From the NCBI RefSeq assembly GCF_022346545.1, contig NZ_JAKRNU010000017.1, positions 1-58,967 of the forward strand: DNA of 58,967 bases, read 5' to 3'. Made by a program: the position numbers and the translations under genes. Of this stretch, positions 25,152-32,288 are shown in pieces. This DNA is from Sporosarcina sp. ACRSM. Its GTDB lineage: Bacteria; Bacillota; Bacilli; Bacillales_A; Planococcaceae. The notes under the pieces were generated by a model. It was given only the letters and a program-made list of their open reading frames with translations, was not told where the DNA came from and ran no database searches. The stretch's first letter is position 1. Each line of letters begins with the position of its first letter.

Positions 25152-26597
25152 ATGGCCACAGTCGAAAGTAAGGAAAAGAGAAATGTTCAAGACGTGTTCG
25201 GAAAGATCCGGGAAATCGACGGACAAGCCGTCAAACAGATGCTTCAAAACAGATTGAGGGATTTAAACAAAAAAATTATTGTGCTTGATGACGACCCAAC
25301 AGGTGTGCAAACAGTTCATGGTATTTCCGTCTATACGGATTGGTCAGTGGAAAGTTTGGCGCAAGGTTTTCAAGAAGAGAATTCCATGTTTTTCATCCTG
25401 ACGAACTCCAGAGGTTTGACCGTTGCCGAAACGGAAGAAACACATACGGAAATCGCCAAAAACATTGTCGAAGTCGCTAAAAAGCTGAATAAGGAGTTTA
25501 TTGTCATCAGCCGTGGCGATTCTACATTGCGCGGTCATTACCCCCTTGAAACAGAAGTGTTAAAAAATACAATTGAAGCGAATTCGAATCTCCAATATGA
25601 CGGTGAAGTCATCTTGCCGTTTTTCAAAGAAGGCGGTCGTTTCACAGTAGACAATATTCACTATGTGCAATATGACGACATTTTGGTACCGGCTGGCGAG
25701 ACAGAATTTGCGAATGATAGAACATTTGGTTACTCAAGCTCCCACTTAGGCGAATATGTCGAAGAAAAAACAAACGGTGCATTCCAAGCGGAAAACACGA
25801 CGTACATTACACTTGAAAGTTTACGAGCATTTGATGTCGATAGCATTACAAGCCAATTGCTGCAAGTGAACGATTTCAATAAAGTCGTTGTGAATGCAGT
25901 CGATTATGTAGATGTAGAAGTTTTTGTCATCGCCCTAATTCATGCGATGAACGACGGAAAACAATTCATGTTCAGAAGTGCGGCAGCCTTGACAAAAGTG
26001 ATCGGCGGCGTCAGCGACAAAGCGCTATTGACGAAAGAGGAATTGATTCGACAAGAGACGGATCACGGTGGTTTGATCCTCGTCGGTTCGCACGTCAAAA
26101 AGACGACGGAACAACTGGAAGTATTAAAAACAAAGGATACGATCGAATTCATCGAGTTCGATAGCCATCTCGTCTTGCAACCTGAAAATTTCCAAACAGA
26201 AGTCGACCGCGTGATTGAAGCGACCGAGAACTTTATTCGCTCTGGTAAAACCGTGGCGGTGTACACGAGACGGGAAAGACTCGATCTCGGAGATGGGAAA
26301 CAGGAGGAAGAACTGAAACTCTCTGTTAAAATCGCAGATGCGGTCACTAGCATTGTCCAACGCTTAAGCGTAAGACCTAAATACATCATCGCAAAAGGCG
26401 GCATTACGTCCAGCGATATTGGAACAAAAGGCCTGCAAGTTAAAAGGGCAACAGTCGCTGGTCAAATTAAGCCGGGCATCCCTGTATGGATCACTGGAGA
26501 AGAAAGCAAGTTCCCAAGCATGACGTATGTCATCTTCCCAGGCAATGTAGGCGCCGTGACGACTTTAAAAGAGACCGTTGATATTTTAAATGACTAA
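25152..26597 (+). CDS. Four-carbon acid-sugar kinase family protein (DUF1537, OtnK/DtnK type)
   Basis: A 481-aa kinase that should phosphorylate the keto acid produced by the preceding dehydrogenase. The N-domain has the family signature LDDDPTGVQT (about residues 41-50), FILTNSRGL and VISRGDSTLRGH; the C-domain has the nucleotide site KGGITSSD (about 418) and FPGNVGA near the end. Its ATG follows the dehydrogenase stop with no gap. It is somewhat longer than E. coli-type members because of a 35-residue N-terminal extension. DUF1537 proteins are established kinases of D-threonate and 3-oxo-tetronates; the exact substrate here is unknown. Confidence 0.88.
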   Translation: MATVESKEKRNVQDVFGKIREIDGQAVKQMLQNRLRDLNKKIIVLDDDPTGVQTVHGISVYTDWSVESLAQGFQEENSMFFILTNSRGLTVAETEETHTEIAKNIVEVAKKLNKEFIVISRGDSTLRGHYPLETEVLKNTIEANSNLQYDGEVILPFFKEGGRFTVDNIHYVQYDDILVPAGETEFANDRTFGYSSSHLGEYVEEKTNGAFQAENTTYITLESLRAFDVDSITSQLLQVNDFNKVVVNAVDYVDVEVFVIALIHAMNDGKQFMFRSAAALTKVIGGVSDKALLTKEELIRQETDHGGLILVGSHVKKTTEQLEVLKTKDTIEFIEFDSHLVLQPENFQTEVDRVIEATENFIRSGKTVAVYTRRERLDLGDGKQEEELKLSVKIADAVTSIVQRLSVRPKYIIAKGGITSSDIGTKGLQVKRATVAGQIKPGIPVWITGEESKFPSMTYVIFPGNVGAVTTLKETVDILND

Positions 26598-26636
26598 TCC
26601 GATGATTCTTCAAGGAAGAGATGGAGGCCATTTCAC

Positions 26637-27473
26637 ATGTTAGTAAACACCAAAGAAATTTTACAGCGTGCACAGCAGGAAAAATACGCCGTTGCCGCCT
26701 TCAATGTATACAATTTAGAAACGGTTCAAGCAGCCGTACGTGTTGCGGAGCAGGAAAATCAGCCGGTCATTATCGCATTGGGGGAACGCTATTTCCCGAC
26801 AGTTGACGTTGAAGGGTTTGCTGCTTTCGTTCAAGCGCTGGCGACAAAATCTTCTGTTCCGATTGCACTTCACCTAGACCATGCCTATGAAAAAGAATCA
26901 ATTATCCGTGCCATCCGTTGCGGGTTTACATCCGTGATGTTCGACGGTTCCAACTATGATTTAGAGGAAAACATCCGCCTGACAAAAGAGATTACAGAAA
27001 TTGCCCATATGGCCGGTGTATCTGTCGAAGCGGAGATCGGTTCGTTAGCCAAAGGGGATTTCTCAGACGAAGAAGAAGGCGACGGTACATTGACGGACCC
27101 ACAATCTGCAAAAGACTTTGTCAATGCGACCGGTGTCGACTTTTTGGCGGCCGCTATCGGAACGGTTCACGGGATGTACAAAGGAGAACCTAAAATTGAC
27201 TTGGCGCTGTTAGAAAAAATTCACCAGGCTGTCACTGTTCCCCTTGTCCTTCATGGAGGTTCAGGTACACCTGATGATATCATCAAACAAGCGGTACAAC
27301 TTGGAATCTGCAAAATCAATGTGAATACAGAAGTATCCATGGCGGCCGTTTCCTATTTACAAAACTACTTTGATGATAAAACAATGGTCCACCTATCGAC
27401 GGTGATGGCCGAAACGCAACAAGCTATGGAGCCCGTCATGACGAAATTTGTTCGGTTATTTGCAAACAAGTAA
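26637..27473 (+). CDS. Class II (zinc) ketose-bisphosphate-type aldolase
   Basis: A 278-aa class II aldolase of the FbaA/KbaY/GatY family. Zinc ligands and active-site blocks are visible: LHLDHA (about residue 82), VEAEIGSLAKGD, GTVHGMYKG (about 178), LVLHGGSG (about 205) and KINVNTE. GATGGAGG lies before the ATG, 39 nt after the kinase stop. In this setting it probably splits a phosphorylated keto-acid into dihydroxyacetone phosphate and a short oxo-acid such as glyoxylate; that reaction is inferred. OtnC-type decarboxylating aldolase, the usual partner of OtnK, is not present. Confidence 0.87.
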   Translation: MLVNTKEILQRAQQEKYAVAAFNVYNLETVQAAVRVAEQENQPVIIALGERYFPTVDVEGFAAFVQALATKSSVPIALHLDHAYEKESIIRAIRCGFTSVMFDGSNYDLEENIRLTKEITEIAHMAGVSVEAEIGSLAKGDFSDEEEGDGTLTDPQSAKDFVNATGVDFLAAAIGTVHGMYKGEPKIDLALLEKIHQAVTVPLVLHGGSGTPDDIIKQAVQLGICKINVNTEVSMAAVSYLQNYFDDKTMVHLSTVMAETQQAMEPVMTKFVRLFANK

Positions 27474-27490
27474 AATGAGCCTTAACGTGT

Positions 27491-27524
27491 CAGTAGGGTT
27501 ACCTTCTCTTCAAGTCCCCTACTG
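27491..27524 (+). other. Hairpin after the aldolase gene
   Basis: CAGTAGGG pairs with CCCTACTG about 17 nt after the aldolase stop. No T-run follows, so it looks like a stabilising or partial-termination hairpin rather than a full terminator. It abuts repeat copy B. Confidence 0.5.
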
Positions 27525-27528
27525 GCGC

Positions 27529-27763
27529 AATCAATTACGCCTCGGCGTAATTGCGTCCAGATTTTGAATTGAGCAAAGCTCAATTAACTCCTTTCAAAAT
27601 CTGTGACATCCGCCGGAGGCTTTATCTTCTTTCAGCGGGCGTTTGGACACCCTCTGAACAGGAAACAAAACCGGCAGTCATCTCTCCACCTATAGAGGTG
27701 GGAGTCTTCTGTAGCTGACGCTTCGCTTTCAGTACAAAAGCATTTGCTGAATGAAGGTAAAAC
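27529..27763 (+). repeat. Modular palindromic repeat, copy B
   Basis: This copy separates the aldolase and permease genes. It contains the palindrome CAATTACGCCTCGGCGTAAT (27532 onward), the AGATTTTGAATTGAGC stem with a 2-nt loop, CATCCGCCGGAGGC, the hairpin CCACCTATAGAGGTGG and outer arms CTTTATCTTCTTTCAG/CTGAATGAAGGTAAA. It has a 35-bp extra segment near the right arm that is also found in copy D. In the direction of transcription its orientation is the same as copies A and D. Confidence 0.85.
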
Positions 27764-27811
27764 TAATAATCTATAGAGCAAAAACAAACAACGAAAGAAG
27801 GACAAAATACG

Positions 27812-29134
27812 ATGCCGATAGTATCCATCTGTATAGGAGTTGCAATATTACTTCTATTGATGATTGTATTTAAATTAAATGCATTTATCTCTTTAGTTCT
27901 TGTTGCCTTAGTAGTTGGGATATTAGAAGGAATGTCGCCCATTGACGCGATTACATCTGTTCAAAATGGTTTAGGTGGGACACTTGGAAGTCTGACGATG
28001 ATCATCATTTTTGGAGCAATCCTCGGTAAGTTAATGACCGATTCAGGTGGGGCACAACGGATTGCAACGACTCTTATTCAATCTTTCGGGAAAAAGAGAG
28101 TTCAACTTGCGGCAGTCTTAACCGCTTCTGTCGTAGGGATTGCCCTGTTTTTCGAAACTGGGGTCGTTGTCTTAATTCCTTTGGTATTTACGATTGCGAC
28201 TGCAGCCGGCGTACCAATTCTTTACATCGGAATGCCTGTTATCGCCGCACTCATTACGATGCATGGCTTTGTTCCACCGCACCCTGGACCGACTGCGGTT
28301 GCGAGTGTATTTGAAGCAAACATCGGTAAAACGTTGATCTATGGAGTCATTATTGCCATTCCTGCTATCATTATCGGCGGTCCGGTGTTTACGAAGTTGT
28401 TCAAAAAAGAAGATTTAGAAGTGGAAATTCCGAAAGAACTATTCAATCCGAAAGAATTTAAAGAAGAAGAAATGCCAGGCTTTATAACAAGTCTACTTAC
28501 CTCTTTAATGCCAGTCATTTTGATTGCCTCACAAGTCATTGTCGAGATTGCAGTTCCAGAATCTGCCGTTATGCCGTTCTTTGACTTTATCGGTAATCCA
28601 AATGTCGCATTGCTCCTTTCCGTCATTCTTGCCTTCTTTACATTTGGCTTGAATCGAGGCAAGAAGATGAAAGAGGTCATGCAATCCGTTGCTGAAGCTG
28701 TCAGCGGAATTGCCATGATTCTCCTCATTATTGCAGGTGGTGGTGCATTCAAACAAGTATTGATCGATAGTCATATTGACCAATACATTGCCGATATCAT
28801 GGCAGGATCGACACTTTCTCCACTCCTTCTCACATGGTTGATTGCCGCTATTTTACGAGTTGCTGTCGGTTCAGCTACTGTAGCAGGGATGACAGCAGCA
28901 GGGATTGCAGCGCCGCTTGTCGGGATCACCGGTGTTAGCCCGGAACTGATGGTGTTAGCTGCCGGTGCAGGAAGTATCACGTTCTCCCATGTTAATGACG
29001 CAGGTTTCTGGATTTACAAAGAGTACTTTAATCTTTCCATCGGGAAAACGATCAAAACTTGGTCCATCATGGTGACAATTCTGTCCATCGTAGGGCTAGC
29101 AGGTGTTTTACTGATCAATATGTTTGTCTCTTAA
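27812..29134 (+). CDS. GntP-family sugar-acid permease
   Basis: A 440-aa membrane transporter with about 12-14 helices of the gluconate:H+ symporter family. The family segments GLGGTLGSLTMIIIFGAILG, FFETGVVVLIPLVFT and MHGFVPPHPGPTAVAS are present, with a pair of GSATVAGMTAAGIAAPL and THVNDAGFW-like (here SHVNDAGFW) motifs in the C-terminal half. It is the presumed uptake system for the acid degraded by the three upstream enzymes. AGAAGGA lies before the ATG. It is probably expressed by read-through across repeat B, since no separate strong promoter is evident. Confidence 0.9.
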   Translation: MPIVSICIGVAILLLLMIVFKLNAFISLVLVALVVGILEGMSPIDAITSVQNGLGGTLGSLTMIIIFGAILGKLMTDSGGAQRIATTLIQSFGKKRVQLAAVLTASVVGIALFFETGVVVLIPLVFTIATAAGVPILYIGMPVIAALITMHGFVPPHPGPTAVASVFEANIGKTLIYGVIIAIPAIIIGGPVFTKLFKKEDLEVEIPKELFNPKEFKEEEMPGFITSLLTSLMPVILIASQVIVEIAVPESAVMPFFDFIGNPNVALLLSVILAFFTFGLNRGKKMKEVMQSVAEAVSGIAMILLIIAGGGAFKQVLIDSHIDQYIADIMAGSTLSPLLLTWLIAAILRVAVGSATVAGMTAAGIAAPLVGITGVSPELMVLAAGAGSITFSHVNDAGFWIYKEYFNLSIGKTIKTWSIMVTILSIVGLAGVLLINMFVS

Positions 29135-29144
29135 TAACCAAAAG

Positions 29145-29188
29145 TGCCTTCTTCTATCGCATAGACGATAGAAAGAAGGCATTTTTTT
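29145..29188 (+). terminator. Terminator of the sugar-acid operon
   Basis: A 15-bp near-perfect stem (TGCCTTCTTCTATCG with its complement at 29166-29181) is followed by TTTTTTTG. Confidence 0.9.
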
Positions 29189-29243
29189 GTATTGAGGTAA
29201 CAAACGTGTGTCAGTACATCCACTCTTTGAAATTTGTAAAGTT

Positions 29244-29287
29244 CCGTTCATCTTCCGTTCACTTTCCATTTATCCTCCGTTCATTTA
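29244..29287 (+). promoter_or_regulatory. Four 11-bp direct repeats, HssR-like operator
   Basis: The units GTTCATCTT, GTTCACTTT, ATTTATCCT and GTTCATTTA start at 29246, 29257, 29268 and 29279, exactly 11 bp apart with CC between each. The HssR box controlling hrtAB in Staphylococcus aureus is, as I remember it, GTTCATATT-N2-GTTCATATT. The last unit lies where a -35 box should be for a weak TACACT near 29296, fitting an activator-dependent promoter. Confidence 0.65.
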
Positions 29288-29331
29288 ACGGGAATACACT
29301 TGAGTTATCAAGAAAAAACGGAGGCGTGCCA

Positions 29332-30366
29332 ATGAATATTGCATGGAAAGAAATGAAGAAGAACAAAGGAAAGTTTATGATTTTAGGTTCCATCATTTTT
29401 CTAGTCAGTTTTTTAACATTTATTATTTCTGGATTATCAAACGGGCTTTCTCAAGATAATGCAGCCCTCATAAAAAACTTGCCAGATGGACAATTTTTTA
29501 TGAATGCCAATGCAAATGAAACATACAATCTTTCAAGAATCGATGAGGACATACAGGCGAACTTATTGACTGAACAGAAAGATGCAGTTGCCCTTTCCAT
29601 TCAAATGGGTTTTGTTAATGACACGGGCGACAAACAGCATAGTGTCGCTTTTGTCACCTCTACCGATTCCGAGTTGTTTGCGTCGGTCGGACGTGGAGAA
29701 ATCATCTTAGACCGTTCTTTGGAAGATGTCGGTATCAAAGTTGGAGATATTTTGACAAACAATCAATTCAGTGGAGAATTTATAGTGAAAGGCTTTGTCG
29801 ATCAACAAAAATATAGCCACGCGCCCGTTGCTTTCATTAACATGGACAATTACAAAGAAATGTATCGTGTCCATGAAATGCAATTGATCTTCATACCAGG
29901 AGATGACAAGGTCGGAGTCATCTCATCCCTACAAGCTTTTTCAAACAAGGAGTTTCTCAACACGATACCAAGTTATAATGCAGAACAAATGTCCCTCAAT
30001 ATGATTATTTGGTTTTTAGTCGTCATTAGCGGCATGTTGTTCGCCATTTTCTTCTACATGATGAATGTACAAAAAATCGGATTGTACGGGATTTTGAAAG
30101 CAATCGGCGTAAAAACAAGCAAATTGTTTAACATGATGTGGTACCAAATGATTGTCATCACGTGTATTGCACTCGCCTTCTCCGTATTGTTAAGCCAGGT
30201 CTTTACAATGATTGCGCCTGAAAGTATGCCTTTCAGTTTAACAGTGAAAACAACTATCCAATTATCTATTCTTTTCATGATGATCGGATTTATCGGTGCA
30301 ACACTTTCCGGCCTTCAAATTAAAAAAGTGGAACCCCTACAAGCTATCCAACAAGGAGAGGTGTAA
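29332..30366 (+). CDS. hrtB: ABC transporter permease, FtsX/MacB fold, HrtB-like
   Basis: A 344-aa permease with one N-terminal membrane helix (about residues 15-34), a large extracytoplasmic domain (about 40-220) and three C-terminal helices (about 224-244, 266-288, 302-323), ending in the family motif KKVEPLQAIQQG. Length and layout match HrtB, the heme exporter permease, and the upstream repeats resemble HssR boxes. GGAGG stands before ATG 29332. A general lipid or peptide exporter of the MacB family is the alternative. The cognate HssRS pair is not in the window. Gene order is permease then ATPase, the reverse of S. aureus. Confidence 0.75.
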   Translation: MNIAWKEMKKNKGKFMILGSIIFLVSFLTFIISGLSNGLSQDNAALIKNLPDGQFFMNANANETYNLSRIDEDIQANLLTEQKDAVALSIQMGFVNDTGDKQHSVAFVTSTDSELFASVGRGEIILDRSLEDVGIKVGDILTNNQFSGEFIVKGFVDQQKYSHAPVAFINMDNYKEMYRVHEMQLIFIPGDDKVGVISSLQAFSNKEFLNTIPSYNAEQMSLNMIIWFLVVISGMLFAIFFYMMNVQKIGLYGILKAIGVKTSKLFNMMWYQMIVITCIALAFSVLLSQVFTMIAPESMPFSLTVKTTIQLSILFMMIGFIGATLSGLQIKKVEPLQAIQQGEV

Positions 30367-30367
30367 C

Positions 30368-31042
30368 ATGACCATTTTCACAATCAATGAAGTGACAAAA
30401 ACATTTACGAACGGCGAAGTGGATGAACAAGTATTAAAAGGGATCAATCTCTCCCTTCAAGAGGGGGAAATCACGGCTTTGATAGGCGCATCAGGATCCG
30501 GAAAAAGTACGCTCCTGACTATTGCCGCCGGACTCCAAAGTGCCACTGACGGTCAAATCCTTTTCCAAAGAAAACGCATGACGGATATGAACCCGGAGCA
30601 AATCCGGAAAATCCGGGCAAGTGAGTTCGGTTTTGTCTTTCAGTCCTCCCATCTTGTCCCTTTTCTAACAGTAGAAGAACAATTGCTGCTAATGTTAGAC
30701 GTCTCGGAAACAAAATTAAGCAAACGTGCACAAAAAGAGGAAATTGAAAAGACTCTCCAATGGGTCGACATGAACCATCGAAAAAACGCTTTCCCCTCTT
30801 CACTCTCAGGCGGCGAAAAACAACGTGTGGCCATCGCACGTGCCATTATTCACAGGCCCAAAATATTATTTGCAGATGAACCGACGGCGAGCCTTGACTC
30901 GAAAAGATCAAAAGACGTCATGACATTGATGCGCAAATTGACGAAAACGCTCCAAATCACAACGCTAATGGTGACGCATGACGAAGAAATGCTCCCATAC
31001 GCGGATCGTATTATTACGATGAAAGATGGATTGATTTTATAA
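30368..31042 (+). CDS. hrtA: ABC transporter ATPase, HrtA/LolD/MacB type
   Basis: A 224-aa ATPase with Walker A GASGSGKST (about residues 38-46), Q-loop FVFQSSHLVPFLT, signature LSGGEKQR (about 142-149), Walker B ILFADEPTASLD and the switch VTHDEE. It follows the permease gene by one nucleotide behind AAGGAGAGG. Together they form a two-component exporter; heme or porphyrin efflux is suggested by the operator and the HrtB-like partner. Confidence 0.8.
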   Translation: MTIFTINEVTKTFTNGEVDEQVLKGINLSLQEGEITALIGASGSGKSTLLTIAAGLQSATDGQILFQRKRMTDMNPEQIRKIRASEFGFVFQSSHLVPFLTVEEQLLLMLDVSETKLSKRAQKEEIEKTLQWVDMNHRKNAFPSSLSGGEKQRVAIARAIIHRPKILFADEPTASLDSKRSKDVMTLMRKLTKTLQITTLMVTHDEEMLPYADRIITMKDGLIL

Positions 31043-31090
31043 AAATCTCCCACATGAACCGATCTAATTCGTTCAATGTATAAGAACTGA

Positions 31091-31119
31091 TTGAATATTA
31101 ATCCCTAAAATTGTATATT
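31091..31119 (+). promoter_or_regulatory. Sigma-A promoter of the GNAT gene
   Basis: TTGAAT (31091-31096), 17 nt, TATATT (31114-31119), about 24 nt upstream of the start codon. Confidence 0.55.
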
Positions 31120-31142
31120 TACTTAAAACAAGGAGGGGTTCA

Positions 31143-31610
31143 ATGAAAATAATATCGGCCAAAGCAGCGGACGCACCCGTGATTCACAACTTAATGATTC
31201 AAGCATTTAGTGCATACAAAGTCGAAACTCCCCCTTCCAGTGCATTAGAAGAAACGGTACAATCGATAACACTCGCTTTGGAAGATGGGGAACAAGCCCT
31301 CATTTGTACGATGAATGAAGAACCTGTCGGAATGGTTCGTTTTCGACTGGATGAAAATGGCGTCTACTTTTACCGGTTATCTGTATTGCCCGAAAAGCAA
31401 GGACGAGGGCTGGCTAAGAAGCTTTTGCAATCACTGGAGTCCTATGCCCTTGAACAAGGAAGGAACGTCATACGTTGCAAAGTTCGCGCGACTGTGCCTA
31501 AAAACATTTATTTATACCGTTCAATCGGCTACCACATCTATGACGAAGAAACGATTTCCAAACCAAATGGGCTTTCCTTACCAGTTGTGTCCATGATGAA
31601 AAAGTTATAA
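31143..31610 (+). CDS. GNAT-family N-acetyltransferase
   Basis: A 155-aa single-domain acetyltransferase. The acetyl-CoA site is visible as LSVLPEKQGRGLAKKLL (about residues 79-95; R/Q-x-x-G-x-G/A pattern), followed by the V-shaped strand and IYLYRSIGYHIYDEE near the C-terminus. AGGAGGGG precedes the ATG. Substrate cannot be deduced. It is the last gene of the island and converges on spoVT with a shared terminator. Confidence 0.85.
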   Translation: MKIISAKAADAPVIHNLMIQAFSAYKVETPPSSALEETVQSITLALEDGEQALICTMNEEPVGMVRFRLDENGVYFYRLSVLPEKQGRGLAKKLLQSLESYALEQGRNVIRCKVRATVPKNIYLYRSIGYHIYDEETISKPNGLSLPVVSMMKKL

Positions 31611-31611
31611 A

Positions 31612-31661
31612 GAAACAGCCCTCACGAACCGATTAAAAATCCGGTGCATGCGGGCTGTTTT
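31612..31661. terminator. Shared terminator of GNAT gene (+) and spoVT (-)
   Basis: AACAGCCC (31614-31621) pairs with GGGCTGTT (31652-31659), with ACCG/CCGGT inside, followed by TTTTCTATT on plus and TTTCTTTATA on minus. Confidence 0.8.
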
Positions 31662-32198
31662 CTATTGTTCCATCTGTTTTGCTAAAAAGTGTGCAGCTGT
31701 TTCAGCGGCCTTCTGTTCCGGTTCGCCGATAAAATGCACTTTCGATAAAAGGTAGACAGCGCCGATCGTATCACCGGCTGCCACAATCGGTGCTACGCAA
31801 TACGATTTGACTTGCTCAACTTGTCCGGGCACCCATTCCACCGCTTTTTCCAGTTTTTCTGTGACGATTTTTCTGCCTGCCAAGAGTTCCTCAGCGTCCG
31901 GAGATAGCTGACGGTTCAAATAATCTTTCTTTGATAAACCGGACACAGCAAGCATTTCATCTCGATCACTAATCAGTGCAGGAGTACCGAGTGTTTCATA
32001 TAACGTTTCTGCATACTCCTTGGCAAATTGCCCTAGTTCCGAAATGGGTGAGTATTTTTTCAAGATTACTTCGCCGTCCCGGTCGGTAAAAATTTCAAGT
32101 GGATCTCCTTCGCGGATACGTAATGTCCGCCGGATTTCCTTCGGAATAACTACCCTTCCCAGATCGTCGATTCTGCGGACGATTCCTGTTGCTTTCAT
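31662..32198 (-). CDS. spoVT: Stage V sporulation protein T
   Basis: SpoVT tunes sigma-G-dependent transcription in the forespore. The 178-aa protein has an AbrB-like swapped-hairpin DNA-binding domain (residues 1-50; MKATGIVRRIDDLGRVVIPK) and a C-terminal GAF-like domain (about 55-178). It shares its N-terminus closely with abrB at 50621. Start at ATG 32198 behind GTGAGGC; an open frame 21 codons longer is rejected because the domain begins here. A sigma-G promoter is readable upstream. Confidence 0.95.
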   Translation of the reverse strand: MKATGIVRRIDDLGRVVIPKEIRRTLRIREGDPLEIFTDRDGEVILKKYSPISELGQFAKEYAETLYETLGTPALISDRDEMLAVSGLSKKDYLNRQLSPDAEELLAGRKIVTEKLEKAVEWVPGQVEQVKSYCVAPIVAAGDTIGAVYLLSKVHFIGEPEQKAAETAAHFLAKQMEQ

Positions 32199-32248
32199 GC
32201 ATGATGCCTCACTTTCCACAAAATTAAAAATCGACTTCATTTCTGTTT

Positions 32249-32278
32249 TAGTATGCATCATACATGGACATTTTATGC
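32249..32278 (-). promoter_or_regulatory. Sigma-G promoter of spoVT
   Basis: The minus strand shows GCATA (32274-32278), 18 nt, CATACTA (32249-32255), matching the forespore consensus GHATR-N18-CATNHTA. It begins only about 11 nt before the end of mfd in transcription order, with no terminator between. Confidence 0.7.
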
Positions 32279-32288
32279 AAGACGTCCT

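Noticed and set aside
29059..29331. Long upstream part of the hrtB-like reading frame
   Set aside because: It runs through the 3' end of the permease gene, a strong terminator and the 11-bp repeats; the true start has GGAGG in front.
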